DNA of 64,000 nucleotides from Plantago ovata (Eukaryota > Streptophyta > Magnoliopsida > Lamiales > Plantaginaceae): NCBI GenBank assembly GCA_028274465.1, contig CM051457.1, positions 57,831,550 to 57,895,549 of the forward strand, written 5' to 3'. Each line of letters opens with the position of its first letter. Within the stretch, counting starts at the first letter, position 1. Positions 1 through 10,854 of the stretch are shown in pieces. The notes under the pieces were generated by a model. That model searched no databases, was not told the origin of the DNA, and saw only the letters and a program-made list of their open reading frames with translations. The position numbers were made by a program, and so were the translations under genes.

Positions 1-666
1 AGGGTATCCTAGGAATTCGAACCGTCGGTGCCCCTCGCTCCATCCGAACCGAACACATGGCAGCTATCAACGGCCCAGATCACAGCCGCCTGGCGAATTC
101 ACCAAATTACCCTCCACGCTCCCGCTCGGTCAGACTTTCCCATGTCAGCGCGGATTACCTTATCACACTAGGTAATCCGCAGCGCGAGCACCGTACCACT
201 TGGATTATAACGGGAGCGACGACCATATCAGAGAGCCACCATTCACAACTATCTCCTCGAGACAATTTGCAAAGAAAAAAGCGGCAAGAAGTCATTCATT
301 CCACCCTCACAATTGTCTCCTCGAGACAATTTGCAAAGAAAAAAGCGGCAAGAAGTCATTCAATTCCACCCTCACAACTATCTCCTCGAGACAATTTGCA
401 AAGAAAAAAGCGGCAAAAATTCATTCCATTCCACCCTCACAATTGTCTCCTCGAGACAATTTGCAAAGAAAAAAGCGGCAAGAAGTCATTCCATTCCACC
501 AAGGAATACTTAACCGGATCCAATCTCTGCCCAACAAATATACCTCTTTTCATAAGGTCCGAGCAAAGTCTGCTCGCACCCTATAAAAGGGGGGGGGGAG
601 GGAGAGATAGGAGGAGGGAAAGATACCAAGGTGCGAATACGGAAATCTTTTTTCGCCCACTACTAG
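1..666 (+). mobile_element. Gypsy-like LTR fragment
   Basis: Partial LTR-like sequence whose left end lies outside the window. It holds a tandem repeat (252-510) and then a TATA box, CTATAAAAGG at 581-590, followed by a G run, as expected for a U3/R promoter reading rightward. The reading frames here are by-products of the tandem repeat. The right side is interrupted by a solo LTR. Assignment to Gypsy is an inference from the general look of the promoter region; no coding part is attached. Confidence 0.5.
252..510 (+). repeat. 65-bp tandem repeat, four copies, each with a hairpin
   Basis: Four copies start near 252, 316, 381 and 446, spaced 64-65 bp. Each carries TCTCCTCGAGACAATTTGC followed by an A-rich and a GCGGCAA segment. 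In copies 2 and 4 the 5' flank completes a perfect 9-bp stem (AATTGTCTC / GAGACAATT, loop CTC); copies 1 and 3 have weaker stems. The array lies 70-330 bp upstream of the TATA box, the usual place for LTR enhancer repeats. Spacing and repeats are seen directly; the enhancer role is inference. Confidence 0.85.
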
Positions 667-2222
667 TGTTGTCCCTTTAAACAACAAGAAAAGACTAGGG
701 GGGGGTGAATAGTCTTTTCAAACTTTCATCGTTTAAAAACTTTCTCAGCAAGTTCTTATTACTTTTCAGTAATGAGTTTGCTGATACTTAACTTTCTCAG
801 CAAGCGCAAGTTACTTCATAGTAACTAGGTTTGTTGATACTTAAAATCAGAGAGCGGAAGTCTTTGATACAATAAGTGCTTTTTCAGTAAGTGATAGTTT
901 CAGCAAGTGATGTGAGTGACTGTGTACAGATAGATATGCTTTTGCTGAAAACTAAGTACAGTAAGTAAATCACACAAACACTTTTATAGTGGTATCTGAG
1001 AGTGGCGTAATCTCTCAACTAATCCACTTTGTCCTTTCTAGGACTGAATCCACTAAGATAAGTTTGAGGTTCCTTACAACACCTATCTAGGGCGATTAAA
1101 CAGAAACCAAAGCACACTTGCTTCGTCTCCAACCTAACTAGAGAACGTAACCTTGTTCTCCACCAAACTTCGTACTTTTAATCAGCAACACTATGCTCGA
1201 TTAAGTTCCCCTTGAATATCACGCCTGAAAGGGTGCATTTTCAGTTAGAGAGGTTTGGGATGAGATAACTTAATTATAACTTATTCAGTTACAACAAGTA
1301 ATCTAAGAAACAAAACTTAAACAAGTTTGATTGTTTCTGGTGTCAAGACTTGTTCTTGTTCGAAAGAAAGAAAGAACACTTAACTAATTTCTTAGTCGTG
1401 TAAGTTCTACTTCTTCACAAGTAGCTTTTTCAAGCTTTAAGTCTTGCAACGGATCAATGGCAGTAAAGAGTATTGAAGGGTATGTGAATTTAAGCACAAG
1501 TGAGGGTATGATCACGTTGTTGACACACTTCAACTCTTTGCCGGATGACCTCTATTTATAGTGAAATAAGGAGCCGTTTGAATTTCAAATTCTAAGGCTT
1601 TTGTTCCTTAAAATGTCACTATCTTGCTTTTGTACTTTCAGCAGCGTCCTTGTTTGTCTTCTAGTCTTCATGTCCTTCGCGTGCATGCTTTGCATTTAAT
1701 GCTCTTTTGAATAAAATTCAAACAGTAACATTGGAGCGCAAATATAAGTACTTTCAACAAGAGGTCACAAATGTTCCATAAGCAAGTGGTCAGTCTTAGT
1801 TTAACCAAGCACAACCTACTGTGTCGTTTAGATTTTCACTTATGCAATGCTGTTGCTGAAGATTCCACTTTCTGAGCAACATGTGCATTTGTAGATACCA
1901 GTCTTCAGAAATCTTCTAGTCTTCAGATCTTCGAATTCTTCAAGTTTCTGAACGGTTCTAAATGCTTCAATAGTTTGTTTTGTAAAAACAAATTACATCA
2001 TCAGCAAATGCTTCAATAGGTTGTATTTCTTTTCAGAAAACAAGATACATCATAAGCGGTAAAACCAACCTATCTAGCACCTACTCTAAGTCTTCAGCAA
2101 ACGTTCCTATTTTACAATGTCCTTAAAATTCTAAATTCCTATGGACCTTAAGAGTACTAGTTACTGGACTTTCCTTAATTTAGCATGGTTAATTGCTCAT
2201 CAAAATTACAAGTTTCCTAACA
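667..2222 (-). mobile_element. Solo LTR, Copia/SIRE-like
   Basis: A 1556-bp LTR without an interior. On the minus strand it begins TGTTAGGAAAC and ends GGGACAACA. It is flanked by perfect 5-bp duplications ACTAG (662-666 and 2223-2227). A TATA box, TATAAATAGA, lies on the minus strand at 1560-1551. The C-rich stretch near its 3' end (rc of GGGGGGGTGAATAGTC, about 700-715) is a common feature of a widespread plant LTR group. It sits exactly at the junction between the Gypsy-like fragment and the Copia B LTR remnant. SIRE assignment is tentative. Confidence 0.8.
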
Positions 2223-2227
2223 ACTAG

Positions 2228-2620
2228 TCTAACAATCCGTTCCGTGGCCGTGGGATCGGCTCACACTTGCTCTAACAAGTATAACCTCCACGCATACTAG
2301 TCTCACCTGGTTCATTCAGACCCCTACATCCGAGATGAACCTCGACTAGGGAGAGTTTGGGATAGATGATAACTCACATAGCTTCCACTATCTGTGCGAT
2401 CGGTCATCTATCCGATGGGACATGTTTGATATCAATACAGACAGGAATAGAGATATGACATGTTGTATGCCTGGTGTAATATAAATATGAAAGCGATACT
2501 CAATAGTCAAACAAAAAAACATATATTATATTACGTTGACCTGTGTAATAGTACATATATGCCATTAATAAGGGTTGTATGCCCTTAATAAAGACTGTCT
2601 CTAGGACATATACACTATAA
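2228..2620 (-). mobile_element. Copia B, 3' LTR fragment
   Basis: The first about 390 bp of a Copia LTR, read on the minus strand from 2620. It matches the other copies of this LTR family in the window, including the TGTATATGTCCTAGAGACAG start region. The rest of the LTR is missing at the junction with the Gypsy-like fragment. It directly follows the RNase H remnant of the same element. Confidence 0.8.
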
Positions 2621-2634
2621 ATCTCCCACTTGGA

Positions 2635-3165
2635 CTAGAGCCAGTCACCTTTATGCTTAATGCCTAGATTAACATAATGTCTTAAATGGGCATCCACTGA
2701 TAAGACCTTGGTGAAAGGATCTGCCACGTTGTCCGTGGTCGAGACACGTTCTATACTAACTTCTCCTCTATCAATATTCTCACGTATAACGTGGTACTTT
2801 CTAAGTACATGTTTGTTCTTGTTTGTAGATCTAGGCTCCTTGGCTTGAGCGACGGCGCCCGTGTTGTCACAATAAATCGTTATTGGACTTGGAGCAGGAA
2901 CAACCCTCAATTCCTTCAAGAACTCTGAAATCCCGACAGTTTCTTTCGATGCTTCTGATGCAGCAATGTACTCCGCTTCTGTGGCTGAGTCAGCAATCGT
3001 GGCTTGCTTCGAACTCTTCCAACAGATAGCTCCTCCGTTCAATTTGAATACGTATCCTGTCTATGACTTAAAGTCATCAGGATCTGATTCAAATCCATCG
3101 TCGACATAACCAGACATCTTTAATTCTGGTTCTCCACCAAACACCAAGAACATTTCCTTAGTCCT
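2635..3165 (-). pseudogene. Copia B RNase H domain remnant
   Basis: Minus-strand remains of the C-terminal part of a Copia polyprotein. The RNase H signature TEAEYIAASEA, a CDNTGAVA segment and the C-terminal HLRHYVNLGIKHKGDW are clear, and they end just before the LTR, as in intact Copia elements. The rest of the polyprotein is not present here; the sequence changes abruptly near 3165-3170. This is a broken fossil. Confidence 0.85.
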
Positions 3166-3169
3166 CGAA

Positions 3170-3394
3170 GGTGTTAGTGTTGAAATATGTCCAGTCCACA
3201 TGTACGAACTGGAGTGGTCTAAGAGCGCGACAAAGCATCATAGGCCGTCCCTCAAGGGGCGCGACCACACCCAAGTATGTCACTAAGGTGTGGATCGACC
3301 AGCATAGAGTCCGAGCATCACCAAGAGGCCGACCCTCAAGATAAGCTCACTAGAAGGACAACAAAGATGTTGGGCTCGAGGAGCATTGATGAAC
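3170..3394. other. Unassigned 225-bp segment
   Basis: Sequence between the Copia RNase H remnant and a truncated Gypsy LTR. It is GC-richer than its surroundings and contains no open frame or repeat shared with the rest of the window. Its start (TGTTAGTGTTGAAATATG) looks like an LTR start, so it may be a scrap of another LTR, but nothing here proves that. Confidence 0.3.
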
Positions 3395-4059
3395 CGGAAT
3401 TTGTCAGATTCTAATTAATCAAATAAATTTGTATTTAGCCAAAGGCAATTCACAACTACAACGAAAACCGTAGTGTAGTAGTAAAATAACCTCGAGTGTC
3501 GATCTCTAAGGACTATAACTAGCTTTATCTAATCTAACATAAACTATAAAATCAACAGACGACTTAGCACAGGTTTTTCTTATCAAGATAATGGAGGTTA
3601 GTGATAGTATGATCATTCAAAGCATAGTAGGTTAATAATCATGCATAAAGTACCCGATCGTTTTGCATAGAGATCTTTGATCATGAATTGTCCAATGTGT
3701 TCCGTTATTATTCAACACTACGAAGATAGAGGGCTTAGATAGATCAAAGAAATAAAGCAATAACTCAAAGTTTGATTCGCTTTACCGCCATCAGCATAAT
3801 TAATAACCATTCGCTAAGAAATCACATACTATCACCAACGATAAATTTAGCTACTCATAGATGTCATGCAATCAACAGAAATCATAGCAAGATTGAATGA
3901 AAACATGTTGAAAGATAAATAAATATAAAGTAGAAAAATCTGAGATACAATGTTACCGAAGGTTGTCAATCTCCGAAGAATAGCGATCTCACAAGCTCCA
4001 AATCGATAAGAAAAAGTATCTCCTATGCTAAGAATTCCCATAACAGGCTCTGGAGAATT
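3395..4059 (-). mobile_element. Truncated Gypsy LTR
   Basis: The last about 665 bp of a Gypsy LTR in minus orientation, parallel to the adjacent complete LTR (4060-5313). The shared segment (TCAAATAAATTTGTATTTAGCC and following) appears twice in a row, at about 3417 and 4096. It stops at the point where the complete LTR begins, so the second element probably inserted into an older LTR of the same family. Confidence 0.75.
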
Positions 4060-5313
4060 TGATGAATGCGTTGGATTGTCGAGTTCCAACTTAATCAAAT
4101 AAATTTGTATTTAGCCAAAGGCAATTCACAACTACAACAAAAACCGTAGTGTAGCAGTAGAATAACCTCGAGTGTCGATCTCTAAGGGCTATAACTAGAT
4201 TTATCTAATCTAATTTAGAATATAAAACAGTAGACAATTTAGCAAAGGTTTTTCTTAACAGATAATGGAGATTGGAGATAGTATGGTCCTTCAAAGCATA
4301 ACGGGTTAATAATCATGCGTAAATTCCTCCGTCTTGCATGGAGATCTTTGATCAATGAATTGTCCAGTTGTAATTATCAAACACTACGAAGATATAGATT
4401 TAGATAGGTCAAAGACCAATGAATTGTCCAATTGTGTGCAATAATTAATCAACATTACGAAGATAGAGATTTAGATAGATCAAAGAAATAAAGCAATAAC
4501 TCAGAGTATAATGCGCGATATAGCCATTAGCATAATTATAAACCCTTCGCTAAGAATTCACATACTATCACCAACGAGAAGTTTAGCTACTCATAGTTTT
4601 CATGCAATCAATAAAATCATAGAAGAAGACATGTTGAAAGATATAAAAATAAGTAGAAAAACTGTAAGATACAATGTTACCGAAGGTTGTCAATCTCCGA
4701 AGAATTGCGATCTTACAAGCTCCAAACTGCTCAGAAAAAGTATCTCCTAAGCTATGAACCCCCAGAACAGGCTCTGGGGAATTCCTACCTAAAACTACAG
4801 AGAAAGGTAAGAGAAAAGGTCTGGAAAAGTATGAAAAACGGAGAAAAACTGAGCAACTATATATAGGCTACGAATTGTGTGGGGCGAAGGGCCCCACACA
4901 CCGGGCGATTCGCCTGGTGTGGGGCGATTCGCCCCACATCCCGGGCGATTCGCCCGGGAGTAAAACTCGGCCAGATACGCGTTTTCGACGCGTTTTTGGA
5001 TTTCTTCCCCTTTTCGGACTCAGTTTCTGACTTCTAGTGGCCTTCTAACCTCCAGATTTGACCCCTAGACTTCAAATCCTATCCGGAATCTTTCAGATAC
5101 TCCAAATAGGCTTCTGGAATACCAATTCCTTGTCTACTTCAATATAATTGCCCGGAAATCCTCGTTTTTCAACCAAAACCTGTAAAATAAAGACTAAAGG
5201 GAAACGTGACACTATTCTAATAAAATGCACTAAAATATAGCTAAAATTAACATAGAGGATAGCTAAAATAGGTGAAAAAGACTCAAATGAAAGTGTAAAA
5301 TACACATTCATCA
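4060..5313 (-). repeat. Gypsy 3' LTR (minus strand)
   Basis: A 1254-bp LTR with terminal inverted TGATGAA / TTCATCA. It carries the GC-rich hairpin cluster (about 4875-4960) next to a TATATATAG box on the minus strand, as in its relatives at 12098 and 16027. It is flanked on the left by a truncated LTR of the same family. Confidence 0.85.
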
Positions 5314-8300
5314 AACTCCCCAAACCGAACATTTGCTTGTCCTCAAGCAACTAAGCTAGACTCTAATGCAAAAGACAATGCAACACACAAAATGGAGTCT
5401 CATGCCAAATAAAATGAACTAATCTACTGAATCTATCGAAAAACATATGAACAAGAACCATATAAATAAAAACATGCATATAGGTTGAAGAATGCCTCGA
5501 TTGACTCATACACATCCACATAAGCACTTATGTTAACACAAGATAGTCTCTTGTAACATTCTCTACCTGGACCTAGTCAGTGACGACGTAATGAAACATG
5601 TTAAGATACGAATGGTTGTCCCGTGCCTATCAAACGAAGGAGAGTTCCCTATAAAAGATAACACTCCCCTATTCTACCCATCTCTCAAGCAAAGCCTTAA
5701 GATTTTCACCACTTCCTGAATGGCAGGACGAGGGTGGTCTAGAACAGATGACACTAAAAAACAAAAGACAAAAAATAGAAAATTACAACACGATTACGAA
5801 CATTACAAAAATTGAGACAGAACACTTTGCTAAACTGCTATTTGGCTTTTCTTTTTTTGGACCCTTCTTTGTTCTTTTGGGGTCTTTTCTCTTTTTTTCT
5901 TTTTTTCTTTCCAGTTTCCTTTTTCTTTTTTTTTTCTTTTTTCCTGGAATTTTTATTTTTTTTTTTAATTTTTTTTAGCCAGCAGTAGCACAATGCAAAA
6001 GAAATAAAACGACTCACAAACGACTCCCCAAACCTATTCAAAAGAATAGGTTGGAGTACAAAATTTACGAGAAAGGAAAAATAAACTCACAACACAGAAA
6101 TGAAAAACGAAAAACAAGTCTAAAGATAGCGTAACCACCTCCCCAAACCTATTCGAAAGAATAGGTTGCAAACAAAGGATCACACAACCTCCTTCCTAGG
6201 CATTTAGCAATCTCAAAGCATGGTGAAGACTTGTTGCCTCTTAGGTACATAATTACTCGAGAAAACAACCATAAGACCCTAACACGCATCATCCTATTAT
6301 AAAGACCTTCGTGAACCGCAGTAGAGAAAACACCACTAAGTGATGTCGAGACTACCAAGCATAACTAAGTGCAATACATAAATGTGACAAGCCAAGCAAG
6401 AAAAACCTCAAACAAATTCATAGAGATGAAGCATATGATTAATGGCATAGTTAGTTGATCTACCCAATAAAAAAAACTCAAAAAATTAGGCAATACACTC
6501 CATATAAAACATGCAAGACTATCCTAGGATGAATGAAGTGAATGCAACTTAAAAACTAAGAAAGCAGTAAACGTGCAAATGCAAATGCAGACGGATAAAA
6601 CATGCAAGGTATTATACTCATCCTACCAATACCAAGCTCTAAACCATCAATGGCAAGCTCCAAACTAACAACACTAGATCACTTAAATCCCATCCCCCCT
6701 CATGATATTAACGCTAGTCCCTAGCAGTAAGAAAATGAGGAAATAAGATGTGATACTAGATGTTACCGCATGGTTTGGCCTCGGTAGGCTGAGTATGCTG
6801 CTTGTGAGTTATTGGGACTGCTCTGGGAGCCTTATAGGTGATCATCAGGTCTTCTGGTAGGTGCGGTAGTTCCATTTATAGGCCGGATAGGAACAACTCC
6901 TCCATCTGTATCATCATTGTCCGTATGGCCTTCATTGTCACTACTGTCACCAACATCATCACCAGTAGAGTTGCATTGTCGAAGAGAATCTTCAAGATTG
7001 GCCGCCACTGTTATGGAATCTTCCACCCGGTATCTCTCCAATAGGTTGTGAACTGTTGAAGGGGAAAGAGCAGTGGTATCAGAGCCTCCCTGTCCAACGT
7101 TTTACACCTCGAGGAGGTTACAGCAAGCTGCTCGGATACCCGGAGGTTGTCTTCCATTTTTTCCTATGTCGACCACATTCTCTACGGTTGATGCGACCGA
7201 TGTCTATATGATTCTCCCTTTAGAGGCAGTCAAGGGTCACCCCTAAGAGGGGCTGGGCACCCATGTCATTATGTTTTGGAACCAATCTAGCGCTTCGGAA
7301 CCTTCTAGCCACTGTCAACTCAAGATTGAATCCGTCGCGGCAAGATCGTCCCGGTGCCTTCCTATTCACTCGAACTTTGCAGTCCTTGTGATGGATTGCT
7401 GACGTAATAATCGTTTCTATCCCTTCGGTGGTGCATGAATAGCCATAGGAGTCCTTACTCCAGGTGTTCTCTAGCTCCTCCTCTTGGATAATCCGCGACG
7501 TGTTGCAAGAGCCCGTGGCTCGAACGCACCTCTAACGAGATCACTCTCCTTGACATGGTTGTAATCGATCCCCCTCCAATACTTCATAGTAATCATACGG
7601 GAGTGCTCCTCTCCCTTGGCATGGTTCCTGCAAACAACAGTTAGTACCTCGTATGACACAAAACTGACCCATGCATATGCTAATGTAAGAACGAAACACA
7701 CAAGTGATAAAATCAACAATCGAACTCCCCAAATCCTTAATAATGTCTAGCCTAGCTTCTTCAACATGCAACATACCAATGTAACTACTACATGCAATAC
7801 ATCACATTATGCTTTTGCTAGACAACCAATAACCTAAATAACAAGGCTCAATTCATACCATAGAAGCGAAAAATTCTAGCATCATAAATTCTCATACTCA
7901 ACAATTATGTATTCTACCACAAAATCCATCATCATTACATCAATAAGCACAATCATATGTATGAAATCAAAGAAAAAGATATATTGCATAACAAGATAAA
8001 AATATCTAGTAGCAAATTTCCCAAATCAACATTTCAAGCATATTTGAGCATGCAATTGATAGTAAATAATGCTTCTAATCACACAAACATCCTACCCATA
8101 CATCATTTAAGCCAAATTGAAGCTCAAATTAGAAAACCCCCAAATTTGTAAAATTAGGGTTCATAAGAAGATACCTCAGATCTGGAAAACGAGTGCACTA
8201 GGGTGAAATATGTTCGGATGAAAAGAAGGAGCACATAATGGGCTTCGATTGAAGCTATAGAACACTAAATTTGGTGGAGAAATGAAGATTTTATGAAGAT

Positions 8301-8700
8301 TTGAAGGTAATTTCGAATTTCGGGTTTTGGGGAGAAAGAAATGGATAGGATGAAGAAAATGAGCTGAAAAGGGAGAATTCCGCGTTTTTGACCTGCAGAG
8401 GTCGTGGGGCGAGTCGCCCCGTGCGGGGCGATTCGCCCCCCACCTCCTGATGCGGGGAGACGAAATCCTCCGAAAAAAATACGGTTTTAAGTCCCCGAAA
8501 ACCATTTTTCTCATAGAACCACTCGAAAAATCTCACTCAAACATAACATAAGCACATACGACACAGAGACGAACAATTCACATATGAAAAGCAAATTGTT
8601 GAAGAATGAATGCATGCAATAAAGCGGTAAAGAAAGCGATAAAAACCCGGGTTGCCTCCCGGATAGCGCCATTATTTAAAGTCTTTGACTCGACTCCTGT
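5314..8700 (-). other. Non-coding interior of the Gypsy element
   Basis: About 3.4 kb between the protease region and the 3' LTR, shared in part with 14060-16026 and 30787-31743. It contains a T-rich tract (5830-5980) that yields only low-complexity frames, two conserved hairpins (6031-6052 and 6146-6167), a tRNA-Met-primer-like 13-mer (7074-7086) and a GC palindrome (8400-8445). A short acidic frame at 6832-7041 recurs at 14250-14438, but there is no family to assign it to. Confidence 0.6.
7074..7086 (+). other. tRNA-Met-primer-like 13-mer inside the Gypsy interior
   Basis: TGGTATCAGAGCC, the exact Copia-type primer sequence, on the strand opposite to the Gypsy element. The relative at 12098 has it too (14205-14217, as GGCTCTGATACCA). 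No Copia sequence flanks it. Confidence 0.6.
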
Positions 8701-8706
8701 CTGTGC

Positions 8707-10640
8707 CTAGCTCTTCTTCTTGAGGGTACTAGACTTCCCCTTCATGGATCTTCTCCTCATGTCACGAACCTGTGAATAAGAATGAACATAGGCAGCAAGA
8801 CCACAGTAGTTAATAGTGTGAGAAGTATCAGGTGGATCAGATATGGCTCGCAACACATGTCGCTTGCCATCCACCTCAATAGTGCAAGTCCTTCGGTAGA
8901 TGTCTATCACGGAGCATAGCTTAGTCAAGAACGTTCGCCCCAAGAGAACGACATCCCCCGTCCCAGGTGTAGACGCCGGCATAACTACAAAATTGGTGTA
9001 TACAGAAGCTTCACCAATCTTGACCAATACATTCTTCACAGCGCCTTCGGGTCTCACAAGGATCCATCCGCCAGTTGCACAATAGCCTTATGCTCAGATA
9101 GTTTTCCAAGGCTACTCTTCTCGAACACATTCATAGGGAGCACATTAGAGTAAGGATCCCGTATCTAGTGTGGCACGGACATCTTCAAGCTCACCAATCC
9201 CGACCTTAACATCGAAACTTTGAGGGAGTGGCTCGGGATCCTCTTGCTCCTCTTCACTCTCGTTAGAACTAAGGTCCTTCTCTTCTTCCTTAGCCTGTGG
9301 AGGTTCTTCCTTCTTGCAACACTCGCACTTAGCAACCCTCTTGATGGTGATTTCAACAGGTAGATCACCCGCCAAGGTAATGGACATTGACTTCTCAGTG
9401 TTGCTAGGCAGTTTGCCTTGCTCCCTACTTGCTCCTCGGTCGATCAACTCTTGCATCTTTTGTTGGGCAAGCCTAGTGCTCTCTTCCAACCTATCAAGCC
9501 TTGCCCTAGTCTTCTCAGAATCTTCTTTATATCGCTTGAGAAAACTTTGGGTGTGATCAACCATCCTTTGCAAGTTCTCCATCAGTTGAGCGACTACGAC
9601 TTCGGTTGCTCTTTGGAGCGGGGTTTTCGCAGTGATCATTACCATAGATAAGCCTACTACGGTCTTGGTTAGGGCCATAAGTTTGGCTAGTCGGTGCATA
9701 TCTTGATTGTTTCGGAACCCTCTTCTCCAAAATCCACCTCGAGGATTCCTACGTCTTGTCCGTAGCTAGCTTCTTGAGTACCAAACTCCGTAGCAAGGCT
9801 TCTCTTCGCCTCCTTGAGCCCAGTTGCATCATCATACGCAAGCTCCGATCTACACATATGAGCCCATGCCCATAGTTCTTGCATCTTCGGCAAACTTCGT
9901 TCGAAACAGTGTTCCAGTGGCGCTCTTGAGGACTTGCTTCAATTCGTTGGTAAAGCACTCGAATTGATTCCATTCCGCTATACATAGGGCTTCTTGCGTC
10001 GGTGGAGCTCAGGCCACGCTCCTAACCTGCTCTTGGGTCCTTGAATTGCGAACCCTTAGCAAGCCTTTCGAAAACGCCCAGACAGCTTCTGCGGTTTCCT
10101 CCCAAATATTGCCCTCGGCATTGGAAATCCACATGTTGGTTCTCGAAGGTTAGTCATTGTAGAAGTTGTTGGAAAGTCAGAAAGTTCAAAACCTGTGAGG
10201 GCACCTGTTCGTGAGATTCTGGAACCTCTCAAACGCGGTGACGATGGTCTCATCATAGTCCTGTTTGAATCCAATAATTTGCGTCTTTAGCGCGGGGGTA
10301 GTCCAGTGTGGAGGGAAGTATTTTTCCATGAAAGTGAAAAAAACCCTTCTCAAGTGTCCAGCGATCCTGCTGGTAGAAGAAATTCCACCATGACTTGCTC
10401 TGTCGCCAAGCCCCATAGCAAAAACCTTCATCCGCAACTCATCCGTTGTTATTCAGCTTGGGTCGTGGGAGTTGGTGACGAATAATCCTATCGTGAAGTA
10501 CCCCCATACACTTATCACTTGCTAGATAAAACTAGGAAGTATGGAAATGCGTGGTCTTGATTTACGAATCTCGAGTTGAAGACGAAGAACATAGCCGGTC
10601 CCCTCATACGATCCTGGAGGGTTGAACCATGCTTTCAGTG
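8707..10640 (-). pseudogene. Gypsy gag and aspartic protease region
   Basis: Broken minus-strand coding region. Its upstream part matches the gag of the plus-strand relative (MKVFAMGLGDRA segment, near 10437). A charged linker region follows, and then a retropepsin-like part with the active-site motif ATLDTGS and a VVLLGRTFL motif. This is the gag-pro order known for Gypsy elements. There are several breaks and the protein is not functional as it stands. Confidence 0.75.
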
Positions 10641-10740
10641 NNNNNNNNNNNNNNNNNNNNNNNNNNNNNNNNNNNNNNNNNNNNNNNNNNNNNNNNNNNN
10701 NNNNNNNNNNNNNNNNNNNNNNNNNNNNNNNNNNNNNNNN
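10641..10740. other. Assembly gap (100 N)
   Basis: A run of exactly 100 N, a conventional placeholder. On the left the sequence stops inside Gypsy gag; on the right it resumes in the leader of Copia B. By comparison with the relative at 12098-13715, the missing part should include the gag start, primer site and a whole 5' LTR, so the true gap is probably at least 1.5 kb. Confidence 0.95.
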
Positions 10741-10854
10741 CAAACTTTCGAAACTCGAATTAATCATAGAATCAATTGCATCCCATCATAAACTAACATA
10801 ATCCCCATACCATCTATACACGTCTCATAATCAATTATCTGGCTCCGATACCAC
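10741..10854 (-). mobile_element. Copia B leader and primer-binding site
   Basis: Start of the interior of Copia B on the minus strand. The primer site GTGGTATCGGAGCC (10854-10841) directly follows the LTR end and resembles the 3' end of initiator tRNA-Met, the usual Copia primer. An AT-rich leader follows, as in elements A, C and D, and then runs into the gap. Confidence 0.8.

Larger units (their letters stand above)
4060..10640 (-). mobile_element. Gypsy element with gag and protease only (5' end lost in gap)
   Basis: Minus-strand Gypsy element. From right to left it has gag, an aspartic protease region, a long non-coding part with homopolymer tracts, a polypurine tract (TTTGGGGAG) abutting the LTR, and the 3' LTR (4060-5313). 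No reverse transcriptase, RNase H or integrase is visible. Instead the protease frame is followed by the GGGAGGCAACCCGG motif (about 8649-8665) that closes the coding part in Athila/Tat-like elements. The 5' LTR, primer site and start of gag fall in the assembly gap at 10641-10740. The coding part is broken in several places. It is closely related to the element at 12098-17270. Confidence 0.8.

Noticed and set aside
252-510. CRISPR-like direct repeats.
   Set aside because: The units are contiguous 65-bp tandem repeats without unique spacers, in a plant LTR.
5748-6041. Lysine-, phenylalanine- or serine-rich frames on both strands.
   Set aside because: They come from a T-rich tract of the Gypsy interior, repeated at 15300-15410 and 31390-31500; not genes.
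8176-8536. Frames of 80-110 codons on the minus strand.
   Set aside because: They lie in the non-coding part of the Gypsy element next to a GC palindrome; no conserved motif.
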